Source: Distichodus sexfasciatus (taxonomy: Eukaryota > Chordata > Actinopteri > Characiformes > Distichodontidae). Taken from it: a stretch of DNA of 64,000 bases. The stretch covers positions 452,501-516,500 of the forward strand of contig JAVGVS010000095.1 of assembly GCA_032718565.1 (NCBI GenBank). Direction: 5' to 3'. Under the pieces are notes generated by a model. The model did not search any database and had not been told where the DNA came from. It worked only from the letters and a program-made list of their open reading frames with translations. How positions within the stretch are numbered: position 1 is the first letter of the stretch; each line of letters opens with the position of its first letter. Shown in pieces: positions 21,706-33,936 of the stretch. The position numbers were made by a program, and so were the translations under genes.

Positions 21706-22705
21706 TACTGTACGTGCTCTAATGGAAATGAACTTTAGCTTGCAATAACTAGCATAATCTAGTGGAAATTAATTAGTTAGACCATTAGCGATGGTCATTT
21801 GTTCTTGATGTCTAGATGTCGAAATGTAAATGACAAATTTGCAATAAAAATAAACTAAAATGGCATCTGCTGGACAATCTAAATCGGTATCGGTTTTATG
21901 GTTCACACCTCACAGCTAACAGCTCACTGGGTTTCTGCTTACTTTACAGGGTGAACAGACATCTAACCTTATCAAACCTAAAACACTTATACAACCTATT
22001 CAAACATCTACATTTGCATTTAAAGACACAAGTTACCATAATGGAAAATAAATTACACAGTACGAGTCATTGTGGATTCATGTGTAGCATATGCCTTACC
22101 TCACCCTTCTTGAGTAAACAATGTTCAATCACTCTCTTCAAACACCAAAGACCACTATCTTCGTCTTCATCGCTGTCATTGTCACCAGCTAGCTGCTGCA
22201 GCTAATTATGATCGATGAAGGAGTAGAGAGAAGAAAAAAACAGGTCCTGACTTGGCTTCTTCTGGGGTCAGACGAGGTGAGACGATAACGTGCGACACTC
22301 CACCGGCATATTTAACCGTGGAGTGGTTTCTTTCCTCCCTGTTTGTCTCCATTCTCTGCTATTAGGCTGAACGAAGGGGCTCCATAATTGTTTATGCACC
22401 TGCAACAAGGTTCTTGCTCACTGTTTCAAATGTCATTTGTGCTGGTGTTGCACAAGACGGGAGCTCGGCAAGAAAGAAAAGAAGCCCGTTGTGAGCTGAT
22501 CACTGTGTTTGCAGCAGCAATGTGGTGATTGGGCTCATTGGAGAAAAACTATAAAAAATGAGGCCCTTTTTACGGTTCTCTAAATTGAGATTTAAGATTT
22601 TTTTTTGACACAAACAAATCTTGAACCTCGAGACAAATTTGTCTGCTGTGGTGCAGTTTCTGTTAGAAAGCGTCTAGAACGAATGCAGGCTGTATCACTA
22701 TGCTA
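21706..22705. other. Unassigned sequence
   Basis: I find no recognised repeat or exon. The open frame 21951-22205 lacks recognisable domains. Confidence 0.4.
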
Positions 22706-23060
22706 TTAACCCTTACAGCTCTAAGAGAATTTTTCTACCTTTATTTTTATACTTATTCTAGTGTGTGTGTAGAAGTTAGCCATACATGTCTTATGTTGTT
22801 GCGTTCAGGACGTCCTGCACTACTCAGATTTGTCATAGTTTGATGTGTAAATGCTGACACAGTCTAAAAATCTGTTCATTTCTGATGAAAACTGTAGAAA
22901 TGTTTTCTTCATTAGCTTTATGTAGTATAAAAGTGCTGAAGCTGTAGATATACTATAGATATATAGTGCCAGATGTAAACATTTCTTTATTCATTTGGAA
23001 ACCATCTGGATACAGAATAAAATTATTTGATAACAAATAATGTTTCTGGGGTTTTTTTAG
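22706..23060 (+). mobile_element. piggyBac-like end, family P copy 1
   Basis: TTAA (22706-22709) is followed by CCCTTACAGCTCTAAGAGAAT, which recurs at the window's right edge (63944 onward) as TTAA + CCCTTATAGCCCTAAGAGAAT. TTAA plus CCCT is the piggyBac-type target/terminus signature. The 33-bp match to 2583-2615 lies at 23005-23037. No right terminus or transposase is found, so the class is tentative. Confidence 0.45.
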
Positions 23061-23104
23061 CTCTCAAACATTACAGAATGTTAAATATTTTCTGAATGGT
23101 TAAA

Positions 23105-23769
23105 AAGAAGAACTGAAGTTTTGGTAATTTCTGAGCCAATTATGGCCTATAACTCATTTCTGAGAGAGAACTGCATTTTTAATATGATGGTGTTCCACAT
23201 GAGAGTTGTTTGGCATGATGTAATTCCGCACAATAACACGACTAACGCACATCTCGGAATAAACACTGAAAACATCTAGGAAACGGCTGTATTGTGAGTA
23301 GAGTGCTGGTTGTTTTATTTATTTTTTAGCTAAAATATACATTTTGTCTGTAATAAAGGGGACAATTTGACTGAACTGGAACGCTTTAGTGAATGTGGGA
23401 CTTCCCTGTGAGAGACGCACACACTAACAAACACAGAGAGGAACACGAATTGCAAGTGAGAGCTGGTATTGTTAAGGAAATTAAACAGTATAATGGTGTG
23501 ATTTGCTTTTGGGATTGTTGTGTGTTGCGCTGCTTGTTCTGCTTATTGTTTATATCAATATGTAGGAATTTGCACAAATGTCGAACATTAAACCAGTTTT
23601 ACCGCAGTAACACTTCCCATGCATAACGAATTGTGCGTGTGGCCATATGCAACGGTATGACAACCTACAATTTACATATTGGCTCCAGAGATCGACCCAA
23701 TGGCATCAATACCTGATCCAGCTATTTGAGTCGTTATCTGACCAATATCCGATCCACGCATCATCCCTA
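23105..23769. mobile_element. hAT-like family W, most complete copy
   Basis: The left part aligns with 17640-17890, the middle with 1530-1672, and the right part, in reverse complement, with 27660-27735 (GGATCGGATAT, ATAGCTGGATC). It ends at CATCATCCCTA (23759-23769), a hAT-type terminus. The frame at 23393-23626 is not a recognised protein. Confidence 0.6.
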
Positions 23770-25130
23770 GTTATAACTGAGACTTTTTTTATAAAATAAA
23801 TTGCAGATAATAAGTAATTTCAGTAATGAAAAATGCTGCCTGTGTTTTGGGTGTATGTAGGTCTCCATCCCACATTGGCATAAATTAGGAAAACACCCAC
23901 AGACCTCCTTATATAACCCAGATGTAAACTTTATTCATAAGCACGTCTGAATTGCTCCTTAATATCCCTGACAGTGAACGGCTGTGAGATTAGCTCACCT
24001 TGGCCTTGCAGCAGGGTTCCTCATTTCCATGCAAGAGGAGAATGAGGAGGAGGAGGAGGAGGGCGGCAGAGGCGCCTGCGTGAAGGTGTTGGCACACTGG
24101 CAAGACAAGCAGGTGGAGGCAATAGTAACTGCTGAATCAGAAAAGCTTCTCTGTGCTGCAGCAGGGGTGATAATTAGGAAGCTGAGTTTGCTGTTGGCAT
24201 GACACTATGATCCAGGAACGACAAGCATTTTAAAAAGAGGAATAGTGACTAATATCGTGACAGATAAAAGAGAGATCATTACTACCTGCGCTGAAAATGA
24301 TGAGTTATTATATGAAAGTTTTTAGGGTTTCATGAGTTATTATGGCAGAAAGGAATTCAGTTTATTGAGAAAAAGTACATGTTAAGACATTCAATTGATC
24401 AAGTCAGCCTAAAAATCTGTAAAATCAGGATTAGTCTGGTTTGTTGCATATACATGCTATGTATGTAACAATACAAATTAAGAACAAGTGGCCCTTTAAA
24501 TGAAAAAGTTAATGCTCACAAAATTACGGAGAAAGCCTTAGAAAAGCCTTCAAATGTAATGCTAAAAAAAACTTCAAAAACTAATAACAATTACATGCAC
24601 TTGTAGTCAGCACTGGTCTAGAAAGCACTGAGCATGTGATGGTAACTATAAACAAATGTGTCAGTAGACACATTAACATTTAATTCACTTCTACATGGAG
24701 TAAACGCTTAATGACTTATGTCCTTTAAACTTAAAATTGACAATAATGTTTTGTTAATTTATTATTAACTGATATTAAATGGCAGCGATCTCTTCTTTAG
24801 AAACCCTTAGACAAACCATTCCGTATATAACAACCCGAACAGACCAATGGGATTTCACCACATTCATCGCTCACGATGTTTATATGTTAATGTTGTTAAT
24901 AAACATCAGATTTTGGAATATATATTTTTTCTTAATTTATACAACAAAATCAAAAAAGTGTTATTTAATGACAATGAAATTAAAGAACTCAGTCCTGGAA
25001 ATTATGGTTAAAATAAATGGTGTATTAGTAATATTGTTTTGCATTAGAGGCATCATGAGCATATTGATGTGCTCTGGAGTAACATGGGAAAAGGCAAAAA
25101 CAGTGAAGTCCTCTTGAGGAAATATTGTTC
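23770..25130. other. Unassigned sequence with a short GA-rich run
   Basis: GAGGAGGAGGAGGAGG at about 24043-24061 gives a poly-glutamate open frame that I take as chance. The AT-rich remainder is unrecognised. Confidence 0.4.
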
Positions 25131-25590
25131 TTACGAAGCATCATGTTGGGCAACAATGGAATACATGTGCTAGCGTTACATGTGCTGGGTAACTGTATTC
25201 CATTACGGATTTAAATAGATGACAATCAGAATACACATTTACATTGTTAATAATAATGGATTACACAAAAGTATTTTTCTGTTTTGCATGTTTATCCTCT
25301 CTCTAATAAATTTCATGAATTCCATTTATTCCAGTGGCAGCAGTTACACACAATGGAGCTTGACCTTGTACGACAAGAATAGCCTTTATTTTCTATCATG
25401 GAAATTCAGACAACACTTTACATTAAAAGAAGAAAGAATGCAGAATTTGAAGGGTGTGAAGACAATGAAGATAATGTAGAAGTAATCCAAAGTATTCAGA
25501 ATTACTCACATTGAGCAATTGGATTACGTTACAAATGACATTTTAGGGCATGTATCCTGTATTCTGTAGTGGAATATATTTTAAAAGTAA
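25131..25590 (+). mobile_element. Decayed relative of the 46.6-kb hAT
   Basis: It aligns with 46608-47245 at both ends: GGAATACATGT...GTAACTGTATTCC on the left, GTAATCCAAAGTATTCAGAAT and GTAGTGGAATA...AAAAGTAACCTTC on the right. The terminal CAGTGTTGGG is degraded. The middle is shorter and differs. Confidence 0.7.
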
Positions 25591-25599
25591 CCTTCATGT

Positions 25600-25603
<4 letters not shown>

Positions 25604-25650
<47 letters not shown>
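25604..25650. repeat. (TA)n microsatellite
   Basis: A 47-base uninterrupted AT alternation beside the decayed hAT. Confidence 0.95.
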
Positions 25651-25654
<4 letters not shown>

Positions 25655-25677
25655 AAGTAATATATTTATTAATTCAT

Positions 25678-25845
25678 TTTAATTCATACACTCGTTATCT
25701 GAACCGCTTCATCCTAATTGGGGTCACAGGTCAGTGGAATCAATTTAGAGTGACCTCAATCAACCTACAGTGCCTGCAAACTCCACACAGAAAGACCCTG
25801 TGACCAACCCACGGATCGAACCCACGACATGCTAACCATCATGCG
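25678..25845 (-). repeat. V-SINE (mermaid/DANA-like), copy 2
   Basis: The reverse copy begins with the 3' end (CACTCGTTATCTGAACCGC, GGGGTCACAGG) and reaches TGCAAACTCCACACAGAAAG and the head (GGATCGAACCCACGAC). Most of the central core is deleted. Confidence 0.75.
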
Positions 25846-25899
25846 ACGGCAAACAAGAAATGAAGCAAAGTAAAGTGATGTACTTGGTTGTTGAGATGA

Positions 25900-25950
25900 A
25901 CTAAGAGATAAGAGATTAAGAGACTAAGACTAAGAGACTAAGAGATGAAC
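25900..25950. repeat. Imperfect TAAGAGAC-type short tandem repeat
   Basis: ACTAAGAGATAAGAGATTAAG and following ACTAAGACTAAGAGACTAAG form a short imperfect array. Confidence 0.7.
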
Positions 25951-26000
25951 CCATATTCACAGATATTTAATTTCATCTTAGAATATATGTAGCATTCTAC

Positions 26001-26247
26001 CGTTGGTGGCATAACGGTAGGGCATTTGCCCCGTGATCAGAAGGTCGCCGGTTTGACTCCCAGACCGGTAAAGTTAACACTGAGGTCCTCATGAGCAAGG
26101 TACCGTCTCCAAGCACAGTTCCCCCGGTGCTGCCCATGTTAGCTGCCCACTGCTCCTTCACGGATGGGTTCAATGCAGAGGTCACATTTTGTTGTGGTGC
26201 ACTGTGCGCCGTGATGTGTTCACAATGATGAAATAATCACTCACTTC
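26001..26247 (+). repeat. tRNA-derived SINE, copy 8 (well preserved)
   Basis: The head is GTTGGTGGCATAACGGTAGG, with box B GGTTTGACTCCC and a complete body including GGGTTCAATGCAGAGGTCAC and a CACTCACTTCC tail. With copy 6 it is a good guide to the family consensus. Confidence 0.9.
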
Positions 26248-27319
26248 CATATATCTAATGCAGTATACCCTTGAAGCTTTTAAAGCTTATATATAAGCCT
26301 ATTTTTCAGTTGAATAGAAATGGTGTGCTAGAGGTTTCTACCTTAAACTGTTAGAATGAAATGAAAGAATGTTCAATAAGTTCTCTCTACTATTGATTAA
26401 ATGAATGAATGGATTGTATGAATGTTTAATTAAGATGTTAAGTACAGTCTTTGAAAGGCTCTATTTTTTTCATTATGCCATTTTTCTTTCATAATTGTTC
26501 CTAATCTCTTCCTTTAAAGACTTCACTGAAAAGCAACCTTGCGAGGTACATAAAATATGAAAATAAATAGGTACGGCCTTACTGATTCCCCCATGATCAA
26601 AAGCATCTTTTCTATCTATGATGGGCACAGGCTGCATTAGAGCTGCTGAAATGTAGAAAATAATCCAAATGTAAAGCAATTTGGACTCAAACCTGACATC
26701 ATAAAGGTCAGTGACCGATTGATGCATCATTTCCCAAATCCAACCTTTTGAAAAGACTGGGATTCCTATCCATTAAACCCCACAATCGCAGCAGCCTTTA
26801 AGCATCACTGCCTAAAAGCACTCTTCCCTTAAAGCACACAGAAGAGCCGTACTCAACGTAACTCGCTGAAATGTGTTTTTTTTTTGGGCACGGTTGTGCA
26901 CACGTCTTTCTCAATAACTGACTTAAATGGCAAATCTCAAGAACCTACCGGTTGGCGGTTAGGACTTTTCCAAAAGCCGTTTCCCCAGCGCTGGTAAACC
27001 TTGATTCACAGGTCTGCTTTGGGAGCTCACACTCCCTCTCCTTTTGTCAGCGTGTCTGTAGTGGTGGCTGTCAGGAAGTGGGTGTGAATGGAAAAGAATA
27101 TGAGCTTTGAGTGGTGCGAGGTTTATCTCCGTCGAGCTGCCGAGTTGCTGCGTGACGTCTGCTGAAAATACAGCCAGCCCTAGGCCAAACTGTCTCCAGA
27201 GAAGCCGTGTGTTACATGAGAGCCCGAGGGGTGGCGAGAAATAAACGTGACTATGGGTTTGGTGCGTTAGCGTGCACGTGAGGACGTTTTGGGGGAAGAG
27301 AGAGAGAAACAATGCAATT
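26248..27319. other. Unassigned, probably unique sequence
   Basis: A 170-codon open frame on the minus strand (26959-27471) has no recognised domain and runs into the repeat-like 27.3-kb segment. I do not call it a gene. Confidence 0.4.
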
Positions 27320-28045
27320 TGTGGAGGATCTGAATTTTTCAAATTGAAACCGAAGACCAAAACCCAAAATTGTTTTTCAATAATAGCTGGCAAAATGTTT
27401 TTTTTACGTAAGTCATTGTGAAGAAATGCAATAGATGAAAACAAGCACTCATTGTGCTTCAGCAAAGGCAATTGACTTAGAAGTGAGTGTTACAAACAGA
27501 AGACCAGTAAAAAAGGATGAAAATCACAAATGAAGTAGACTAGCTCTCTTACTGGCAAGAAACAAATGTTCTCCATTCTCATGAGCAGTACAAGAAAAAT
27601 GAATATTATATATATTTTTGATCAGTCATGTGTAATTGTCTATCCATGATTGAGATGGCATTGATCCAATATGTGGATCGGATATCGACCAAATAGCTGG
27701 ATCGGGTGTTGGTGGTATTGGGCCGATCTAAAGAGCCGATCTCTAAACGTGCAGATTTTCTGTTTTTGGTATCGGATTTGTATTGTATCAGCAGATATCC
27801 AAATTGACAATATCGGTTTGGCCATAAAAAAGTGGTATTCTGCCATATTTAGTTTATGACCAGTAAAATGGAGCAGTCCAAAATGGAATTTGATGGTGTG
27901 TTTTCTACTTGACCAATGTTTTTTTGACAGCAAAATGGAAAATCAGAAAAATGACATGCTATTTGTTTTTAAATTTTATTGTCAAAAAACATGTTTATTG
28001 GGTTTGGTTTTTCGGGTTTTGGTTTTAATTTAAATTTTTCAAACA
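27320..28045. mobile_element. Possible MITE-like unit with inverted arms
   Basis: The arms around 27330-27372 (TTTTTCAAATTGAAACCGAA, GACCAAAACCC) and 27994-28045 (GGGTTTTGGTTTTAATTTAA) are imperfect inverted repeats. Family W sequence lies between them. Ends and target duplication are not defined. Confidence 0.35.
27650..27860 (+). mobile_element. hAT-like family W, terminal fragment
   Basis: TGTGGATCGGATATCGACC, ATAGCTGGATCGGGTGTTGG and ATTGGGCCGATCT match the reverse complement of the right end of 23105-23769. The terminal TAGGGATG is degraded (CCATGATTGAGATGG). Confidence 0.6.
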
Positions 28046-29099
28046 AAGAACAAAGGAAATTATCCCTCCACGTCGCGAGTATCTCCAGTGCCAATTCTGT
28101 TTCCGCTTTCCAAGGTTCCTCTGGTGGCCGGCAGCTTAAAAGAACAGCAGGCCATCAAAGCTGCTTTTACTCCACTCCTAAGTCCAGTTCTGAGAGCAGA
28201 TCTCATGAAACGGCTCCATCAGTGAACATGAGTCATCTAACGGGATGATGGGTTGAAGTATGGCCAGGGAGGGAGAGGAGTGGAGCGAGGGAAAAGGAGA
28301 GAAAAGGAGACGGGGCAAAGGTGAGGCAGCACCTGTCAGCTCTAATTGGAGCTCTCATACTGTCAAACAGCAGCTGCAGCCGCCACACGCTACGGCCTTA
28401 TCAGCTGCACTCATCCTTCAGCCCGCGGCCGCTATCACTGATCAATTACAACACACAAACCCTCCCAGCAAACAGTTCCCACTCCATCCTCATATGCCAG
28501 GTGGATCGGCATGTCCTATCCAATTTGTTTCCAGATACAGAAAATCTGGATGATGGCTCAACGTCTCAACGTTATGGCAAGTTTGCACTTCCAATTAAAT
28601 GAACTGGGCACAGGTTCCGTTCCGAGTCATTTGGATCGCTGGAGGCAGGATTGGAGGATTGGATTTAACCTTTTAAAACCAACTTGAGGTGTTTACCGAA
28701 CCTAAGTATAAAAAGTATGTTGCAAGAGTTGGTTAAAAACTAGCAAATACAATAAATACTTAATTCAAATTCTTAAAGAGAAAAGCATTAATTAGTTTTT
28801 TCTCAGATCTCAAATTCCTTAATTCCAAAACTGATGAAGATCAGATTGTGGTACATGCTTGGGGGTGTTGTACATAATTCAAGGCTCCAAATTGTGGATT
28901 AAAGCCTGCTGGTGGCAATTACACCTATCAGGTACCAGAGCCAAAAAGATATTAAATGTTCTTGCCAAGTAGAGAATTACCAATTAAAAATTACCAATAC
29001 TATGTAATCAGTGCCAATACTTAAGTACAGTAACAAAGTAACTATTATATGACAAATACGTGGAACATGCAAAGCCAAAGCAGTTCTCAAAAACAGCTG
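28046..29099. other. Unassigned sequence
   Basis: The GC-richer block 28080-28560 is open in overlapping frames but lacks recognisable domains. I see no repeat family. Confidence 0.4.
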
Positions 29100-29657
29100 A
29101 ACAAAGCAAACAACATTAAACTAAGCAACATTAAACATGTTTATTCAGTATTAGTAATAGCTTCACTGGAGGCAGTTATGCAAACTAATCACATCATATG
29201 TTAAGCTCAACAAACCTCAGTGGCACAACACTCCTCAAGACCAAACTCACCCCAAAGATAAAGGGAGTAGTTGCTAAACACCACACAACATGGCCTGAAA
29301 CACCAGATAAATGGAATATCAGTTTGGTTACATTTTATAAACATGAGAGATTGTGACCTTAACATCCATGATGGCATCTCATTCTAATGCCCCGTCTATT
29401 GAAAAACCTCTCCAATGGTACTGAGAAAGCAGGCACTGACAGCACCTTCATTGTCAAATTGTGGAGTTGTGGGAATGTTTTCTGGCTCAGAAGAAAAGTT
29501 ATCCAAAGTTAACCAATCTGAGAGTAAACAGCTCATTAATAAGAATATTCTCAAGAGTTGTCTTTGTCCGAGTCCATGACAAGACCGTGTACAAATATAG
29601 CCGATTCCGAGACAAGACCAAGACCTTCAAAAACTGGTCTTGTGTACTAGAACACTA
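29100..29657 (-). mobile_element. hAT-like family Y, copy B
   Basis: It is the reverse complement of copies A and C: CAACATTAAACATGTTTATTC, AGTTATGCAAACTAATCACA. It preserves the family terminus AGAACACTA (29649-29657) after AAAACTGGTCTTGTG. The 65-codon frame at 29461-29658 is incidental. The other terminus is lost. Confidence 0.65.
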
Positions 29658-30118
29658 GTATTAACAACTAATTATTACCTGTGTTGATGACTGAAATATC
29701 ATAGTATGAAATAAATACAAATATCAGAAGCAAAGCAGTACTACAAAAAAAACTGAAAATGAGAAAACACAAGTGAAAACATGGCTTGGCAAAGGTCAGA
29801 CTGAATAATATTCTGCAAATGGTGGGTGGTCTCAACCAGTTCTTTCATGCTTTGCTAAAATGGAAACACCTGTGAATCCTCAGAGCTCGGGGTTATACAT
29901 GTGTGCTTTTTGAGAACTGTAGTCGAAGGCAGCTACCTTTATATGAAGCGTGGACACATGGAAAATGGATAACAGTGCATGTGAAATGATTTTAGATTAT
30001 GTAGGAGTGTTCATAATCTACAGTATATTAATATCACCCCCACATCCATACTCTATATATAGATATTCCGTATATAAAACTTGCTCTATACTCTATAACT
30101 TCAGAAAATGTTGACCAA
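29658..30118. other. Unassigned AT-rich sequence
   Basis: Nothing recognised. Confidence 0.4.
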
Positions 30119-30299
30119 TTTTTATTTATAATTAAGACACGTAGCAGAGCGACTTCCATTTTCCTAATTTCATTGAGAGATTCCCTGAGAGAACCTTGAG
30201 GTTAAGGGTCTTGCTGTTAGGAACTCAACGATGGGATAGTAGTGCCATCATTGGTCCAGAGACGAGTATCCTAACCACTAGACCACCACCAACCCCCAA
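30119..30299 (-). repeat. tRNA-derived SINE with L2-like tail, copy 3
   Basis: The plus strand shows CGTAGCAGAGCGACTTCC (eroded tail), AAGGGTCTTGCTGTTAGGAA, then the reversed tRNA-like head GTATCCTAACCACTAGACCACC. It is more eroded than the 6.2-kb copy. Confidence 0.7.
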
Positions 30300-31929
30300 A
30301 AAATCTTTCACTGTTGCATTCAGAAATAAATCTAAAGTGAGTATTATCTTGACCACCACACCTGAAACATGAAGCTTGCAACAACTTCATTTTTTAACAA
30401 CTAAACAACTAAAACATTTTTTAAATTGTCTGGAGCAAAGTGCCACTGATAACATGTTGGACCAGTGGCATTTACAACTTTGCACCTGTGTCCATAAGAA
30501 AGGGGGACATTCTTTGTAACTTGTAATTGCAAAAACAGTTAATTAGGCGTCCAAGCACAAAGTGATTGTAATTGTTCTGTTTCTTCTTTATTATTATTAT
30601 AATTTTGTGATCAATCATGTGATAATGTTTTTGTGATAATTGTAATTTTACAAGATGTTGTAGCTGAACACTGCAAGTGTGATGGGCAAAAACAGGTGTT
30701 GCAATGAAATATTAGTATTGGTTCATGATGTGTTTGATCTCATTTCTTTTGTACGCTAATATATTCCTGATTCTTCCTTAACAAACTTAACAGAAACATT
30801 CAGCAAGGTAGGACCTGTGTAATTTCCATTTGAGCAGAAGATTCAGACATAGTAGTTTCGACTTTTATGGCAATGCACAGATTTTAATGAAATATATACA
30901 TATATGTGTGTGTGTGTGTGACTATGTGACTGTGTATCTCCAGTACTCTGATGTCCCCTCCACTAACTGATGTTCTTTAAATGGTCAGGAAGGCAGCTGA
31001 GAGAACACCCGGCTCGTCTCCAGGCAGCAACAGAGTCGCCCCCCGTCCCCAGAGAGAGCTCAGCCAAAGCCTGTCACTGCGCGTCTCTGTCCCCATAAAT
31101 CTTCCCCCAGCCCGGCCTTGTGTTATTCTGCCAAGCAAAATCATGGCTTTTCAGCACAAAGAGCCACGACACAGAGACAGAGCAAACACGCCTGAGTCAT
31201 GTGGAGCGCTGAAGCTCACCATGGAATAAAGCTTTGATCGGAATACACTCTCTGTGCAAACACAAAAGGGAGAGAGGGAAAAAAAAAAATGTCAGTGATT
31301 TCCTGAAAAAATCCCACTAATGAGGTACAAATTGGTGGGTACGGTCACGGCTCCGAGAGTGCGCCTGCAGGTAGCCGTTTCTGGCGCTGAGGTAATAGAT
31401 GGCCTTCCCACGCAACCAGACAGGGTTTCTAAACTCCGGGAGTAAATATTACGCCCATCGTTGAAGTCTGACTAAGATTTATGGATTAGGTGCTGCTCTG
31501 TTGCATATTTACTGTCCCCCACTGAATCTCCCTATCCATCAAGCGTCGGGCCAAAGGGTGCATGGTGGCATCGAGGCTACGCTACATCTGATGAAGACTC
31601 ACTTCGCCTGCAGACCTTCATCAGACAGCATTCAGAAGTTCAGCCGCTTAGCCTTATCAGTTTGGCTAGCAGCCTCTCTCTCCGTCGGCCAGCAGGTGAC
31701 AGCCGATCGATAAACCTCCTGCTATATGAGTGAGCAGAGTAGAAACAAATCTAAAACCATGTTTAGATTTTTGCCTCGCCAAATTGGAGTTAGACATTTT
31801 AAGCATCTTCTTTTCCAATGCTCTGACTTAGGGCTGAGATATACTTGGCGCTACATGACAAGTACACTTGTGGACACTGCCGCTTTGTGATCTTAATCTA
31901 CTTAATCTTGAGGATTCCAGCAAGCGCAC
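30300..31929. other. Unassigned, partly GC-rich unique sequence
   Basis: It contains (TA/TG)n at 30893-30921. The 30980-31720 block is GC-richer and repeat-free by eye and could hold regulatory DNA. The frames at 30981-31229 and 31501-31713 have no recognised domains. Confidence 0.4.
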
Positions 31930-32170
31930 TCCTGTGTTCATGTGGATTTCCTCTGGGTGCTCCAGTTTCCTACCACAGTACAAAAGCATGCAATATAGAT
32001 TCATTGGTGACCCATAAGGTGTGACTGAGAGTGTGATTGTGTGAGTGTGTGTGTCCTGAGGTGTGTGTCCAGGGGTTGGTCCCCGCCCCGCCCATAGTTT
32101 CCAGCATAGTCTCTGGTCCCCCCGCGACCCCAGTTGGAATTAAGCGGTTTGGATGATGAATGAATGAATG
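31930..32170 (+). repeat. V-SINE (mermaid/DANA-like), copy 3 (3' part)
   Basis: It starts within the core (TTTCCTCTGGGTGCTCCAG) and continues to the 3' end GCGACCCCAGTTGGAATTAA, closing with the (TGAA)n tail at 32157-32170. The tRNA-like head is missing. Confidence 0.85.
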
Positions 32171-33041
32171 AACTGTAAAACATATTCAAGAACCATAAAG
32201 GAAGTCCAGTTGCCACACTTTCTAATCTCATTCAACCCGCATTTTTCTGATACTTTAAAAAGTCGGAGTGACGTGAGGTCAGGAAGGATACTGCCAAACC
32301 TGCACCTGGACCCATCCTGCGGGATCTTACCTCCTCTCAGCCCTCCAGATGGCACCGATCTTGGCATTCCTAGTGGGCAGGGCATTATGAAAGTGAATTA
32401 AACTAATGCATCTGTCTGGTTCCTGTCCCCTCCCAACACTATTTATGGGGATGATCCGCATCCATATTTCTTCCAGCTTCAAGCCAGCATCCTCCCTCTT
32501 CCCCCACCACCACTTCTTTACAAGGTTACTTAAGGCTGAAGAATTAAATATATCAATCGAAGTCCTATACCAAGCGGGAGAAATGCCCTCACTAGGTGGC
32601 CTGTATTCCTTTTCCTCCTGAGCTGCAGCATTTTGAAACGAAATTACCTTTTATCTGTAGCTCTAATCTTTTCTTGCTGGCACGAGAAGCATTGAGCCAT
32701 CTTCATGATTTACTGTTCGGATGCATGCATTCGCTTCTTTGTAATCACAGTGAGTGGAACGCAGCTTTATGTCTAAATGTGGCCCTGGTCCCTTTAGTGT
32801 TCCAGACCGCAGTGCCCTCAGGGAGAGCCATATGCTGCATTTCCATAGCTTCAGTGCTGCTCGTTTTGCCAAAGGACAAGCCCTTTTCAGGATACATCAG
32901 TTACTCTCGGGCAAACCACGGATGCGGCAGTAAATATCCCCGGTGGGGAAAGAATTCTGCATGGACCGACCAGTCTCTCAATTGTTCACGCAGGCTCCTA
33001 AATTCGTCATCCAGAACAGGTCAGCAGTAGGACATACAACG
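32171..33041. other. Unassigned, probably unique sequence
   Basis: The longest frame (32596-33030, 144 codons) has no domain I recognise, and its composition is shared in other frames. Nothing repetitive is recognised. Confidence 0.4.
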
Positions 33042-33359
33042 TAGGGGTGTAATGATACATCAATCTACATCGATACATTGATTCACTCACTAACGATCTC
33101 AATTCAAAATTGTTGTAATTCAAAATTACAACATTTCTATGGAAATACTAAATCCCACTCCCATACCAGCTCCTGGCCAATTACAGCTAGCTGACAAGAC
33201 ATACAAGCTTCATGTCGCGTGAACTAACATGTTCACTATCCCTGATGTTCGTCAACTTAGGAGTAGCATACTGTACCATAATGTACAGTCATTTGTAAGA
33301 CTGAAATTATTTTGAAATTCCCTGCTATGTTTTTTTCCGCTTGAGGACACACACCCCTA
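33042..33359 (+). mobile_element. Short hAT-like MITE
   Basis: The termini TAGGGGTGTAATGATACATC and GACACACACCCCTA are inverted. The left end continues with CATCGATACATTGATTCACT, typical of this hAT group. Only a 4-bp repeat (AACG) is shared by the flanks, so the target duplication is uncertain. Confidence 0.6.
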
Positions 33360-33387
33360 AACGAAATGTGAGAGGCACATTCAAACA

Positions 33388-33416
33388 ATAAATAAATAAA
33401 TAAATAAATAAATAAA
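33388..33416. repeat. (AATA)n microsatellite
   Basis: About seven AATA units. Confidence 0.95.
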
Positions 33417-33839
33417 AACATTAAACTGTAAACTGTGATGGGTATTAGTGCTGCTCATTTGAAAGAACATGAACTCTTGAGAAAACATTGATTAATTAAA
33501 AAAAAATATCTAGGTTGTGTAGGCAGGGAGAGTATTTTGCTGTGTCAGGAAAATTGTGTGTAAAAGGAAAGAGTAAAATGTGTGTAATTGTTTGTTTGCT
33601 TTGTTCAACATCCAGAATTTCTTATTTTAATTTAAGGAGGAAAAATCCGAAAGTTTAGAGTGTAGTTATGATACAGCAACACTATACTATACTACGTCTC
33701 TGCTTTCACCCTTCCTTGACTTGGCACTGTGTTAACAAAGTCAGAGTTCAGGTGCCATTTTGTGCCAAAATTCTGAGCGCGCAATGGAACGTTGACAAGT
33801 AACATATCTTGTCTTCACACAAGCAACTGCACTCTTCTC

Positions 33840-33936
33840 TGACTTCCTCATTTATCAGCATTGGTATCGGCAGATGCAAGCATGAATATATAGGAATTTC
33901 GGCATCGGCCGATAATTCCCTTATCATGGATCCCTA
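33840..33936. mobile_element. hAT-like right-end fragment
   Basis: GGTATCGGCAGATGC, GGCATCGGCCGATAATTCCC and the terminus ATGGATCCCTA (33926-33936) are typical of a fish hAT end. No matching left end was found. Confidence 0.5.

Noticed and set aside
24779..25117. 112-codon open frame
   Set aside because: AT-rich, low-information sequence with no recognisable domain next to a decayed hAT; most likely chance.
26020..26075. tRNA gene
   Set aside because: The box A/box B arrangement belongs to the SINE head. No cloverleaf or anticodon stem can be drawn convincingly.
26959..27471. 170-codon open frame on the minus strand
   Set aside because: No domain, signal or splice context seen, and part of it lies in repeat-like sequence with inverted arms.
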